NCBI RefSeq assembly: GCF_014698445.1
Contig: NZ_JACJSZ010000010.1
Coordinates: 1 to 64,000 of the forward strand
Length of the DNA stretch: 64,000 nucleotides
Reading direction: 5' to 3'
DNA from: Microcystis elabens FACHB-917
GTDB lineage: Bacteria > Cyanobacteriota > Cyanobacteriia > PCC-6307 > Cyanobiaceae
Part shown: positions 45,702 through 54,476 of the stretch, one piece after another
Numbering within the stretch: the stretch's first letter is position 1
How the letters are laid out: every line of letters begins with the position of its first letter
Translations under genes and position numbers: made by a program
The notes under the pieces: model-generated
The model's input: the letters and a program-made list of their open reading frames with translations, nothing else
The model's database searches: none
Told to the model about the DNA's origin: nothing

Positions 45702-46501
45702 GTCGGAACGAGCCCTCCGGGCCGCTCCTCACCGCCCTGATCCTGACCCACAACGAGGAGGCCAACATCGGTCGCACCCTCGACCATCTGGGCTGGCTGG
45801 ATTCGATCCTGGTGATCGACAGCGGCAGCAGCGATGCCACACTCACCATCCTCTCCGGCCATCCAGCGGTGCGGGTGCTGCATCGGCCCTTCGACAGCTT
45901 CGCCGACCAGTGCAACTTCGGCCTCGATCAGATCACCTCCCCGTGGGTGCTGAGCCTGGATGCCGACTACCTGATCCCAGCGCCGCTGGCCGCCGAAATC
46001 CAGGTTGTGATCAGGGATCCGGCAGCAACGACGATGGCCGGCTATGCCATCCCGTTCCGCTATTGCATCGCGGGCCGGCCCCTGCGCAGCGGCATGCTGC
46101 CCCCCCGCACCAGCCTCTACCGCCCTGGCCTGGGCCGCTATCGCAACGACGGCCATGGCCACCGCATCGTCCTGTCCGGACCCATCGGACGACTGCGGCA
46201 GCCGATCTTCCACGACGACCGCAAACCCCTGCAGCGCTGGCTCGCCTCCCAGGGCTCCTACCTGGCGATCGAGGCGGCGAAGCTGCGGGCCACCCCCTCC
46301 CGCCAGCTGTCCCTGGCGGATCGGCTGCGCAAGCACACCCCCCTGGCCCCGTTCGCGGCCCTGCTGTTCTGCCTGGTGTGGAAGGGGGGACTGCTGGAGG
46401 GCTGGCGCGGCTGGGCCTACGCCCAGCAACGCATGTACGCCGAGCTGCTGCTCCATCTGATGCTCCTGGAGGGCCGCTGCAGCCTCTCCACTCCCCCCTG
46501 A
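45698..46501 (+). CDS. GT2 glycosyltransferase, WaaE/KdtX-like
   Basis: 267 residues, LTALILTHNEEANIGRTLDH and SILVIDSGSSDATLTILSG, then FADQCNFGLDQITSPWVLSL followed by DADYLI. This 'THNEExNI ... DSxSxDxT ... DQxNxAL ... LDADE' order is that of WaaE/LgtF-like beta-glucosyltransferases. A C-terminal amphipathic region (LAPFAALLFCLVWKGGLLEG) may bind the membrane. It ends the continuous 18.6-kb run; a 189-base gap follows. Confidence 0.92.
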   Translation: MSRNEPSGPLLTALILTHNEEANIGRTLDHLGWLDSILVIDSGSSDATLTILSGHPAVRVLHRPFDSFADQCNFGLDQITSPWVLSLDADYLIPAPLAAEIQVVIRDPAATTMAGYAIPFRYCIAGRPLRSGMLPPRTSLYRPGLGRYRNDGHGHRIVLSGPIGRLRQPIFHDDRKPLQRWLASQGSYLAIEAAKLRATPSRQLSLADRLRKHTPLAPFAALLFCLVWKGGLLEGWRGWAYAQQRMYAELLLHLMLLEGRCSLSTPP

Positions 46502-46537
46502 ATACCCACAGAACCCTGCAGGATCAGGAGGTTGCAC

Positions 46538-46543
46538 TAAGGT
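46538..46543 (+). promoter_or_regulatory. Possible -10 element for a second transcript of the glycan locus
   Basis: TAAGGT in the 189-base gap after the first run of glycosyltransferase genes fits TANNNT. It could begin a transcript for the epimerase, glycosyltransferase and asparagine synthase that follow. The distance to the ATG (46691) is about 150 bases. Weak evidence. Confidence 0.2.
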
Positions 46544-46690
46544 CCGGCTCGACCGCCGGGCCGTCGGCACCGGCAGCGGTCCCGGGTTCCTTTCGGGATC
46601 GCACGGCACCGTCCCGGACCTGCCCGCTTCGCTGCCACCCCCCCTTCACCCGTCGCGTCAACCGTCGCTTCCCCCGCCCCGCTCCTCTCG

Positions 46691-47725
46691 ATGCCCTCGA
46701 TCCTGATCACCGGCGGCGCCGGTTTCATCGGCGTCAACGCCGCCCAGCACTTCGCCTCCCTGGGCTGGGAGGTGGCGATCCTCGACAACCTCTCCCGCCG
46801 GGGCACCGAGGACAACCTCCGCTGGCTCCTCGATCAGCATCCCGCCATCGCCTTCCACCGGATCGACATCCGCGAGGCGGAGGCGCTGGCTGAGGTGGTG
46901 GCCGCCGTGCGTCCGTCGATGCTGCTGCACCTGGCCGCCCAGGTGGCGGTCACCACCTCCTACACCAACCCCCGAGAGGACTTCGAGATCAACGCCCTCG
47001 GAACCTTCAACGTGATGGAGGCCGTGCGTCTCCATTCCCCCGAGAGCTTCGTGCTCTATGCCTCCACCAACAAGGTCTACGGCGGCATGGAATCGGTGCC
47101 GGTGGAAATGACCCCCCACGGCTATCGCTTCCGCGATCTCCCCTCCGGCGTGCTGGAAAGCCAGCCCCTCGATTTTCATTCGCCCTACGGCTGCTCCAAA
47201 GGGGTCGCCGATCAGTACACGATCGACTACGCCCGCATCTACGACCTGCACACCTGCGCCTTCCGCCAGTCCTGCATCTACGGCACCCGCCAGTTCGGCA
47301 TCGAGGACCAGGGCTGGGTGGCCTGGTTCAGCATCGCCGCCCTGCTGGAGCGGCCCATCACCCTCTACGGCGACGGCTGGCAGACCCGCGACGTGCTTGA
47401 CGTGCGCGACCTGGCCCGGGCCTACGAGGCCGCCTGGCACAGCCGCGACCGGATCAGCGGCCAGGCCTTCAACATCGGCGGCGGCCCCGTCAACACCCTC
47501 TGCCTGAGGGATCTGCTGCGCTTCCTGGAGGAGGAGCTGGCGATCACCCTCACGCCCCTGAGCGGCCAGTCTCGGCCCGGTGACCAGCCGGTGTTCATCT
47601 GCGACGTCCGCAAGGCCGCCGAGCTGCTGGGCTGGGCGCCGGAGATCAGCGTCGACGCCGGCGTGCGCCACCTGATCCGCTGGGTGCGCGACAACCGGGA
47701 CCTGTTCGGCTGGCTCCGGCAATGA
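46691..47725 (+). CDS. NAD-dependent epimerase, CDP-paratose 2-epimerase-like
   Basis: 344 residues. Extended SDR: ILITGGAGFIGVNAAQHFA, LHLAAQVAVTTSYTNP, YASTNKVYGGMESVPVE and SPYGCSKGVADQYTIDY (Tyr-x3-Lys), then RQSCIYGTRQFGIEDQGWVA. The last two blocks are distinctive of CDP-paratose/tyvelose 2-epimerases (RfbE/Tyv). If the assignment is right it would make CDP-tyvelose, but the other genes for CDP-paratose are not in the window; it could act on another nucleotide sugar. It overlaps the next gene by ATGA. Confidence 0.85.
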   Translation: MPSILITGGAGFIGVNAAQHFASLGWEVAILDNLSRRGTEDNLRWLLDQHPAIAFHRIDIREAEALAEVVAAVRPSMLLHLAAQVAVTTSYTNPREDFEINALGTFNVMEAVRLHSPESFVLYASTNKVYGGMESVPVEMTPHGYRFRDLPSGVLESQPLDFHSPYGCSKGVADQYTIDYARIYDLHTCAFRQSCIYGTRQFGIEDQGWVAWFSIAALLERPITLYGDGWQTRDVLDVRDLARAYEAAWHSRDRISGQAFNIGGGPVNTLCLRDLLRFLEEELAITLTPLSGQSRPGDQPVFICDVRKAAELLGWAPEISVDAGVRHLIRWVRDNRDLFGWLRQ

Positions 47726-48942
47726 GGCGGCCCCGGGCCCTGGTCAGCACCATCGAACCGGTGGACGGCGGCGTGCCCGCCATGACCACCGCCGTCACCC
47801 GGATGCTCGAGGAGCTCGACATCGAGCCGGTCTTCGCCTGGTACGCCCCCTGGAGCACCCACCCGCGTCTGTCGGTGCCACTCCATGCCCTCGCCAGCGG
47901 CCGGCGCCCCGGCCGGATCGAACGCCGCGTCTACGGCGACCATGGGGGCCATGGCCTGGGGGCCTGGCTGCCGGAGCTGGAGTTCACCCATTACCTGCCA
48001 AGGCGGGCCTGGCGGCAGCTCGTCGCCGGCTGCGACCTGCACCTGTCGGTGACGGGCAATCCCCTCTGCGCCACCCCCTTCGCCCGCCTCGGGATCCCCT
48101 TCCTCGCCTGGGTGGCCACCCCCTGGCGGGAGGATCGCGTCGACCGCGTCCGAGGCTTCTCCCGGCCCCGGCGGCTGCTCGACCGGGTGCTCAACGGACC
48201 GGTGCTGCAGCGGCTGGAGCGCCAGGTGCTGCGGGCTCCCCGGGGCAGGATCCTGGCGTTGAGCGGCTACACGGCCCGGGCCCTGGAGGCCCTGGCCCAC
48301 CGGCCCATGGACGGGGTGATGCGGATGCCGGTGAATCCCATCGTCTTCCGTCCTGCCCCGGAGCGGCTGGTGCCCTGGCGCGTCGGCTTCGCCGGCCGCT
48401 ACGGCGATCCCCGCAAGCACATCACCCTGCTGCTGGAGGCCGTGGCCCGCCTGGTCGCCGCCGGCCACCCCGTCGAGCTCGTGCTGGCCGGCGAGCAGGA
48501 CGTCGATCGCCTGCGCGGCCCCCTGGTGGCGATGGGACTGGCCGACCGGGTCCAGTGCCTCCCCTGCCTGGGTCCCGTCGCCCTGGCGGAGGTGCTGCAG
48601 ACGCTGGATCTGTTCGTGATCCCCTCCCACCAGGAGGGGCTGTGCATCGCGGCCCTCGAGGCCATGGCCTGCGGCGTTCCGGTCGTCAGCACCCGCTGCG
48701 GCGGCCCGGAGGACTACGTGATCGACGGCGTCACCGGCCAGTTGGTGGCCCGGGATCCGGCCGCCATGGCGGCGGCGGTCGCGGCGATCGCCGCCGATCG
48801 GGACCGGCGCCGCCGGCTCGCCGCCGGCGCGCTGTCGTGGGTGCGGGAGCAGGCGAGCCCCGAGGCGGCCCGGCGCACCTTCCGGGCCCACCTCGCGGCG
48901 ATCGCCCCCCCGGGCACAGTCCCCGCCCTGACGGAGGCCTAG
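47722..48942 (+). CDS. GT4 family glycosyltransferase
   Basis: 406 residues, MRRPRALVSTIEPVDGGVPA with the GGVP acceptor loop. GT-B C-terminal domain: RVGFAGRYGDPRKHITLLLE, LVLAGEQDVDRLRGPL and IPSHQEGLCIAALEAMACGVP (E-x7-E intact), followed by STRCGGPEDYVIDGVTG. A standard GT4 with unknown sugar. ATGA overlap upstream; asparagine synthase starts 5 bases downstream. Confidence 0.92.
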   Translation: MRRPRALVSTIEPVDGGVPAMTTAVTRMLEELDIEPVFAWYAPWSTHPRLSVPLHALASGRRPGRIERRVYGDHGGHGLGAWLPELEFTHYLPRRAWRQLVAGCDLHLSVTGNPLCATPFARLGIPFLAWVATPWREDRVDRVRGFSRPRRLLDRVLNGPVLQRLERQVLRAPRGRILALSGYTARALEALAHRPMDGVMRMPVNPIVFRPAPERLVPWRVGFAGRYGDPRKHITLLLEAVARLVAAGHPVELVLAGEQDVDRLRGPLVAMGLADRVQCLPCLGPVALAEVLQTLDLFVIPSHQEGLCIAALEAMACGVPVVSTRCGGPEDYVIDGVTGQLVARDPAAMAAAVAAIAADRDRRRRLAAGALSWVREQASPEAARRTFRAHLAAIAPPGTVPALTEA

Positions 48943-48947
48943 GAGCG

Positions 48948-50813
48948 ATGTGCGGCATCGCGGGCCAGCTGGGGAGGGACCCGGGCGACTTCGCTGCCCG
49001 GGTCGGCCCGCGTCTCGCCCACCGTGGCCCGGATGACGCCGGCGTCTGGCGGGACGAGCGGACCTGCCTGGTGCACCGACGGCTGGCGATCCTGGATCTC
49101 TCGCCCCTGGGCCACCAGCCCATGGCCTCCACCTGCGGCCGCTGGCAGCTGGTGTTCAACGGCGAGATCTACAACCATGCCGAGCTGCGTCGCCGGCTGG
49201 AGACGGAGGGGCAGCGCTTCCGGGGCCGCAGCGACACGGAGGTGCTGCTGGCCTGGCTGGTGAGCCGGGGACGGGATGGGCTCGGGGCCCTGCGGGGCAT
49301 GTTCGCCTTCTGCCTCTACGACACCCGGGAGCGCAGCGCCCTGCTGGCTCGCGATCCCCACGGCATCAAGCCCCTCTACCTGCGCAGCGGCCCGGGCGGC
49401 AGCCTTGCCTTCGCGTCGGAGCTGCGGGCCCTGCTGGCGGCCGACGGCAAGGCACCGAGCCTGAACCACCGGGCCCTGGGGCGCTATCTGGCCACCGGGT
49501 CGGTGAGCGAGCCCGACACCCTGGTGGCGGGGGTGCAGCGCCTTCCCTGCGGTCACGCCGCCTCCTGGCGCCAGGGTCAGCTCACGGTCGAGCCCTGGGG
49601 GCCCCTGCCGGAGAGCCTCGTCGGCGCCACCGGCACAGGCGCCATGACGGCGGCCGAGGCGGTGGCCCTCACCCGCTCGGCCCTGGAGGATTCCGTGGCG
49701 GCCCACATGGTCAGCGATGTGCCGGTGGGGCTGTTCCTCAGCGCCGGACTCGACTCCGCCTCCCTGCTGGCCCTCGCCCCCAGGGGCCTGCACACCTTCA
49801 CCATCGGGTTCGAGTCGCCCGGCGCCGGCGGCTTCGATGAATCCGGCCCCGCGGCACGGATCGCCGCCCACTTCCGGGCCCATCACACGCCCCTGAACCT
49901 CACGGCCGACCAGGCCCGCCAGTGGCTGCCGGCCTTCCTGGCCAGCCAGGACCAGCCCTCCATCGACGGCTACAACACCTGGTGCGTGGCCCGGCTGGCC
50001 ACGGAGCACGGGTTGAAGGTGGCCCTCTCCGGGCTCGGCGGGGATGAGCTGTTCGGGGGCTACCCCAGCTTCCGGATGGTGCCGAAGCTGCGGCGCTTGC
50101 GGGGCCTGATCGGCCCCGCCGGTCCGCCGGCGGCGTGGCTGCTGCAGCGTCTGCCCCAGGGACGTCGCGCCAGGCTGCAGCGGATCGCCGGACTCCTGGA
50201 GGCGCCCGCTTCCCTGGCCGGGGCCTACGGTTGCTTCCGGGGCCTGTTCTCCCCCTTCGAGACCGGGCGCCTGCTGGCGCACTGGGGGCTCCGGCCGGAG
50301 TCAGCCGCGGCGCCGTCGGCGGCCACCTCCGGGGGCGGCTGGGGTGGGGACGGTTCCGGCGGCGCTTCCGGTGGCGGGGTCGACGCCCCGGGGGGCCGCG
50401 AAGGGGTGGCCTGGCTGGAGAGCAGCCGCTACCTCCGCAACCAGCTGCTGCCGGACAGCGACGTGATGGCGATGGCGGCCGGGCTGGAACTGCGCCTGCC
50501 CCTGGTGGATGCCCGGCTGCAGCGCCGGCTGGCCCCGATCCCCGCCGCCCTGCGGCTGGCGGAGGGCAAGCAGCTGCTGGCCCGCAGCGTGCCGGAACTG
50601 CCTGACTGGTTCCTGAACCGCCCCAAGCAGGGGTTCCGCTTTCCGTTCCAGCTGTGGCTGGACGATCCGGCCTCACCCCTGACCCTGCGGCTGCCCCCGA
50701 CACCAGGGGGGATCGACCTGGCGCCCTGGTACCGGCGCTGGAGCCTGATGGTGCTGCGGCACTGGCTCGAGGCCCACCTCGGCCTCAGCCTCTCCACGGT
50801 CTCCCGCCCATGA
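48948..50813 (+). CDS. asnB: Glutamine-dependent asparagine synthase-type amidotransferase
   Basis: 621 residues beginning MCGIAGQL, so the nucleophilic Cys2 is kept. Class II glutaminase domain: LAHRGPDDAGVW, HRRLAILDLSPLGHQP, FNGEIYNHAELR, GRSDTEVLLAWL. Synthetase domain: PP-loop FLSAGLDSASLLAL (SAGLDS at residues 265-270) and LSGLGGDELFGGYPSF. A Gly/Ser/Ala-rich insert of about 30 residues lies near residue 460. In exopolysaccharide loci such enzymes are thought to amidate a sugar acid; plain asparagine synthesis is also possible. It is 5 bases after a GT4 gene. Confidence 0.93.
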   Translation: MCGIAGQLGRDPGDFAARVGPRLAHRGPDDAGVWRDERTCLVHRRLAILDLSPLGHQPMASTCGRWQLVFNGEIYNHAELRRRLETEGQRFRGRSDTEVLLAWLVSRGRDGLGALRGMFAFCLYDTRERSALLARDPHGIKPLYLRSGPGGSLAFASELRALLAADGKAPSLNHRALGRYLATGSVSEPDTLVAGVQRLPCGHAASWRQGQLTVEPWGPLPESLVGATGTGAMTAAEAVALTRSALEDSVAAHMVSDVPVGLFLSAGLDSASLLALAPRGLHTFTIGFESPGAGGFDESGPAARIAAHFRAHHTPLNLTADQARQWLPAFLASQDQPSIDGYNTWCVARLATEHGLKVALSGLGGDELFGGYPSFRMVPKLRRLRGLIGPAGPPAAWLLQRLPQGRRARLQRIAGLLEAPASLAGAYGCFRGLFSPFETGRLLAHWGLRPESAAAPSAATSGGGWGGDGSGGASGGGVDAPGGREGVAWLESSRYLRNQLLPDSDVMAMAAGLELRLPLVDARLQRRLAPIPAALRLAEGKQLLARSVPELPDWFLNRPKQGFRFPFQLWLDDPASPLTLRLPPTPGGIDLAPWYRRWSLMVLRHWLEAHLGLSLSTVSRP

Positions 50814-50868
50814 GCCGGTTCGCGGCGTGGCCGGCGATCGTCGCCGGGGTGGCTCCGGCCAGGTCGCC

Positions 50869-50874
50869 TAGAAT
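50869..50874 (+). promoter_or_regulatory. Possible -10 element upstream of the carbamoyltransferase
   Basis: TAGAAT, close to the consensus TATAAT, lies in the 274-base gap between the amidotransferase and the carbamoyltransferase genes. The start codon is 214 bases on, so a long leader would result. The rest of the gap shows nothing recognisable. Confidence 0.3.
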
Positions 50875-51087
50875 CAAGCCGCGGGCGAACGCCGCCTCCG
50901 CCGTGACATCCGCCCCCCTTTCCCATTTCTTGATCCGGCCAGCCGTCCGTGGATGCCGAGGCCGACCGGGTGGGCCGCCCCGCTACGTCTCCGACGCGTC
51001 CTGCCGGAGCCCGGTTTCGCCGATGCCCCATCGCGTCGTCGTTCCCGACCAGCCCGTTCCCCATCCGCCGTCCGGTTCCGCAGCTCC

Positions 51088-52839
51088 ATGACGCTCATCC
51101 TGGGCATCAACGCCTTCCACGCCGATGCGGCCGCCGCCCTGGTGCGGGACGGGGTGATCGTCGCCGCCGCCGAGGAGGAGCGCTTCCGGCGCATCAAACA
51201 CTGGGCCGGCTTCCCCAGCCAGGCCATCACCTGGTGTCTGGCCGATGCCGGGGTGGGGCCGGCCGATCTCGACCACATCGCCATCAATTCCCAGCCGGGG
51301 GCCCACCGCTGGCGCAAGGTGGCCTACACCCTGGGACACCGCCCGGATCCCCGTTTCCTCGTGGCGCGCTGGCGCAACAAGCGGGAACGGGCCGATCTGG
51401 GCCAGCAGCTGGCCCAGGCCTTCCCCGGGGCGGCGATCCGGGCCCAGCTGCATTTCGTCGAGCACCACCGGGCCCATCTGGCCTCGGCCTTCTTCGCCTC
51501 CCCTTACGAGGAGGCAGCGGTGATCTCGGTGGATGGCTTCGGCGACTTCGCCAGCGGGGCCTGGGGCCACGGCCAGGGGAACCAGCTCAGCCTCGATGGC
51601 CAGATCTGGTTCCCCCATTCGCTCGGCGCCTTCTACACCGCGATCACCCAGTACCTGGGCTTTCCGAATTACGGCGACGAGTACAAGGTGATGGGGCTGG
51701 CGCCCTACGGCCAGCCCACCCGGATGGAGGCAATGCGCCGCATCGTCCAGCTGCAGGACGACGGCACCTACCGCCTGGATCTGCGCTACTTCCTCCATGC
51801 CACCCAGAAGCTGCCCCACCAGTGGAGCCACGGCGCCCCGGTGGTGGGCAGTCACTGGAGCCCGGAGCTGGAAGCCCTGCTCGGCCCCGCCCGTCGGCCG
51901 GATCAGCCCCTGGTGGAGCAGCACATGGACATCGCCCGCTCGGCCCAGGCGATGTACGAGGAGGCCTTCTTCCACCTGCTGCGGGCCCTGCACCGCCGCC
52001 ACCCCAGCGACCGGCTCTGCATCGCCGGGGGCTGCGGCGCCAACTCGGTGGCCAACGGCAAGGTGACCCTGGCCACCCCCTTCCGGCGCGTCTACGTCCA
52101 GGCGGCCGCCGGCGACGCCGGGGGCGCCCTCGGCGCCGCCCTCGAGGTCTGGCATGGGCTGGGGCGGCCCCGCTCCGCTCCGATGCGCCACGCCTACCTG
52201 GGCAGCCAGCCGGCCCCCGGCGAAGTGGACGAGCTGCTGGCCAGCCCCGGCACCCAGGCGGCCCTGGAACAGGCCGGATGCAGCCTGCAGCGGCCGGAGG
52301 AGGGGGTCCTGTGCCAGCAGGTGGCGGCGGCGATCGCCGAAGGGCTGGTGATCGGCTGGTTCGACGGCCGCATGGAGTGGGGACCCAGGGCGCTGGGCCA
52401 CCGTTCGATCCTCGGCGATCCCCGACGGGCGGACATGAAGGACATCCTCAACCTGAAGATCAAGCGCCGGGAGTCGTTCCGCCCCTTCGCCCCTTCGGTG
52501 CTCGCCGAGGCGGTGGCCGACTGGTTCAGCCTCGACGGGGAGGTGCCCTTCATGATGCAGGTGTATCCGATCCGGGAGGAGCAGCGGGCCCGCATCCCGG
52601 CCGTCACCCATGTTGACGGCAGCGGGCGCCTCCAGACCGTCACGGCCGCCGAGAACGGCCGCTACCACCGGTTGATCCGCGCCTTCGCCGACCTGACCGG
52701 CGTGCCGATGGTGCTGAACACCTCGTTCAACGAGAACGAACCGATCGTCTGCACCCCCGCCCAGGCCCTCGACTGCTTCCTGCGCACCCGCATGGACCTG
52801 CTCGTGCTCGGCGACGTGCTGATCCGCCGGCAGGGGTGA
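51088..52839 (+). CDS. NodU/CmcH-family carbamoyltransferase
   Basis: 583 residues from ATG 51088 (MTLILGINAFHADAAAALV). The family transfers a carbamoyl group from carbamoyl phosphate, via carbamoyl-adenylate, to a hydroxyl of a sugar or natural product. The N-terminal Kae1-like domain shows VEHHRAHLASAFF (metal-binding His), VISVDGFGDFASG and GDEYKVMGLAPYG; next are CIAGGCGANSVANGK and the C-terminal YrdC-like domain with RMEWGPRALGHRSILGDPR and LNTSFNENEPIVC. In this locus it most likely carbamoylates a sugar of the glycan. It overlaps the next gene by GTGA. Confidence 0.95.
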   Translation: MTLILGINAFHADAAAALVRDGVIVAAAEEERFRRIKHWAGFPSQAITWCLADAGVGPADLDHIAINSQPGAHRWRKVAYTLGHRPDPRFLVARWRNKRERADLGQQLAQAFPGAAIRAQLHFVEHHRAHLASAFFASPYEEAAVISVDGFGDFASGAWGHGQGNQLSLDGQIWFPHSLGAFYTAITQYLGFPNYGDEYKVMGLAPYGQPTRMEAMRRIVQLQDDGTYRLDLRYFLHATQKLPHQWSHGAPVVGSHWSPELEALLGPARRPDQPLVEQHMDIARSAQAMYEEAFFHLLRALHRRHPSDRLCIAGGCGANSVANGKVTLATPFRRVYVQAAAGDAGGALGAALEVWHGLGRPRSAPMRHAYLGSQPAPGEVDELLASPGTQAALEQAGCSLQRPEEGVLCQQVAAAIAEGLVIGWFDGRMEWGPRALGHRSILGDPRRADMKDILNLKIKRRESFRPFAPSVLAEAVADWFSLDGEVPFMMQVYPIREEQRARIPAVTHVDGSGRLQTVTAAENGRYHRLIRAFADLTGVPMVLNTSFNENEPIVCTPAQALDCFLRTRMDLLVLGDVLIRRQG

Positions 52840-53708
52840 GCGCCACGCCGCCACCCGCCACCGGCGCCCCGCCGCCCCCCGGCACCGCCACCGGGCTCAC
52901 CCTGATCGTCCCAACCCTCGATTCCCATCAGCTTCTGGCGCGGCTGGTGAATTCCCTGCAGCGCCAGAGCTGGCCCCACTGGCGGGTGCTGTTCATCGAC
53001 GGGCCCAGCGGAGCGGAGCACCGGGGCTGGCTGGAGGCCCTCTGCCACCGGGACCACCGCTTCACCTGGCAGCCCCAGGATCCGGCCCTCGCCGGCATCT
53101 TCGGCGCAATGAACCAGGGATTCCGGGCCGCGCCCCCGGAGCACTGGCTGCTGTTCTGGGGCAGTGACGACTGGGCGCCCTCCCGCACCGTGCTGGAGGA
53201 GGCCATGGAGGCGACCGGGCAGGGGGCCCGCGGGGCTCGCCCGCCGGACCTGGTGGTCTGCAGCGGCCGCTATGCGGCCAAGGGGCCGGACGGGGCGACG
53301 CGGCTGGGCCGGCGCACCGCCTTCTCCAGCTGCCGGGCCTTCCGTACCAGTCTGTTCCTGGGCTCCACCCCCCCCCACCAGGCCACCCTGATCGGCCCCG
53401 GCGCCCGGCGACACCTCGATCACTTCGCCGAGCCCTTCCGGCTCTCCGCCGACCTCGACTACTTCCTGCGCCTCAGCCGCTGCCGGGATCTGACGGCCGT
53501 GCAGCTCGATCTGGAACTCGTCCACATGGGGGAAGGGGGGGCCAGCGGCCAGCAGACCGGCCGGCGCCTGCAGGAGGTCGTCCTGGCCTACCGGCGAGCC
53601 TTCGGGTGGCTCTGGGGCGTCCCCTTCGCCCTTCGCTACATCCGGCGGCTGTGGAGCCGCCTGCCCCGGGCAGGGCAGGGGCGGAAGCCCTCCGGACAGG
53701 ACCGATAA
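52836..53708 (+). CDS. GT2 family glycosyltransferase
   Basis: 290 residues from GTG 52836, in a GTGA overlap with the carbamoyltransferase. After a Pro-rich lead: LTLIVPTLDSHQLLARLVNS, RVLFIDGPSGAEHRGWLEA, LAGIFGAMNQGFRAAP and LLFWGSDDWAPSRTV. This is the WcaA-type GT2 pattern ('GIxDAMNxGxxxA ... LxxDD'), with GSDD as metal ligand. The C-terminus is basic. Its coupling to the carbamoyltransferase suggests that it transfers, or acts next to, the carbamoylated sugar. Confidence 0.9.
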   Translation: MSATPPPATGAPPPPGTATGLTLIVPTLDSHQLLARLVNSLQRQSWPHWRVLFIDGPSGAEHRGWLEALCHRDHRFTWQPQDPALAGIFGAMNQGFRAAPPEHWLLFWGSDDWAPSRTVLEEAMEATGQGARGARPPDLVVCSGRYAAKGPDGATRLGRRTAFSSCRAFRTSLFLGSTPPHQATLIGPGARRHLDHFAEPFRLSADLDYFLRLSRCRDLTAVQLDLELVHMGEGGASGQQTGRRLQEVVLAYRRAFGWLWGVPFALRYIRRLWSRLPRAGQGRKPSGQDR

Positions 53709-53736
53709 GCTGGGTCGGGCCTGCGCAGCGATTCCC

Positions 53737-54471
53737 TTGCCCGAGGAGGAGAGGCCACCCGGCGCCGACCGGGAAACGCGGCGGCAACGGGTACGGAAGC
53801 GTCGGCCACGGTCCAGGCAGGGTTCACTGCTGCAGCGTCTCCAGGGCAACCGCCGGACCCGGCTGGGCCTCCTCGCCATCGGCGCCACGGCCGGCCTCGC
53901 CTGGTTCTTCGCGCCCGCCTGGCAGGGGACGCGCGGCACCTCCCCACGGCCCCCGGAGCAGGCCGTGACGAACGTTCCAAGCGCGCCTATCTCGGGCACG
54001 GACGTCATCTCCGTCTTCATCGAGGACCCCTGGCGCAGCCAGTCCGCCCTGCTGCTGTGGCGGAACCGGCCTGGTGCCTATCTGGTGCTGCAGGGCAATG
54101 CCGAGTACCAGGCCATCACCACCAGCCATCTCAGAAACCGCCAGCTCCTGCCGCGGGACACTTCCAGAATCGTGCGGCTGCTGCCGGGGTGCGACACGGT
54201 CGGCCAGGTCACCCACCTGGCCAGACTGGTGGAGACATGGCCGAAGCCGGGCCGGATCACCATCGTGACGGCCCCGACCCACCTGGATCGAACCCTGGCG
54301 ATCGCCCGCCTCGTCTATGCCGGCACCGGCTGGGAGGTGGTCGGATCGGAGGCCGAAACCGGCGATCTGCGGCCCGAATCCCAGCTGCGGCTCTGGCGCG
54401 ACCAGCTGCGCGCCTCCCTCTGGCGCCTCACCGGATGGGACGGGCGCCTCGACGGCAACGACTGCGTCTGA
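53737..54471 (+). CDS. YdcF/DUF218-like membrane-anchored protein
   Basis: 244 residues from TTG 53737 (no ATG or GTG fits better). A very basic first 45 residues is followed by one span (LGLLAIGATAGLAWFFAP), then a periplasmic domain: QSALLLWRNRPGAYLVLQG, LLPGCDTVGQVTHLARLV and ITIVTAPTHLDRTLAIARLV. That order (ALxLW..., TxxxA, VTSxxHxxRA) matches DUF218/YdcF/ElyC-SanA proteins, which take part in envelope or polyprenyl-phosphate metabolism. Confidence is moderate because the match is remote. Confidence 0.7.
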   Translation: MPEEERPPGADRETRRQRVRKRRPRSRQGSLLQRLQGNRRTRLGLLAIGATAGLAWFFAPAWQGTRGTSPRPPEQAVTNVPSAPISGTDVISVFIEDPWRSQSALLLWRNRPGAYLVLQGNAEYQAITTSHLRNRQLLPRDTSRIVRLLPGCDTVGQVTHLARLVETWPKPGRITIVTAPTHLDRTLAIARLVYAGTGWEVVGSEAETGDLRPESQLRLWRDQLRASLWRLTGWDGRLDGNDCV

Positions 54472-54476
54472 CCCCC

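Noticed and set aside
46502-46690. Possible tRNA or terminator in the 189-base gap
   Set aside because: No cloverleaf or T-run hairpin could be built; only a weak -10-like box is seen.
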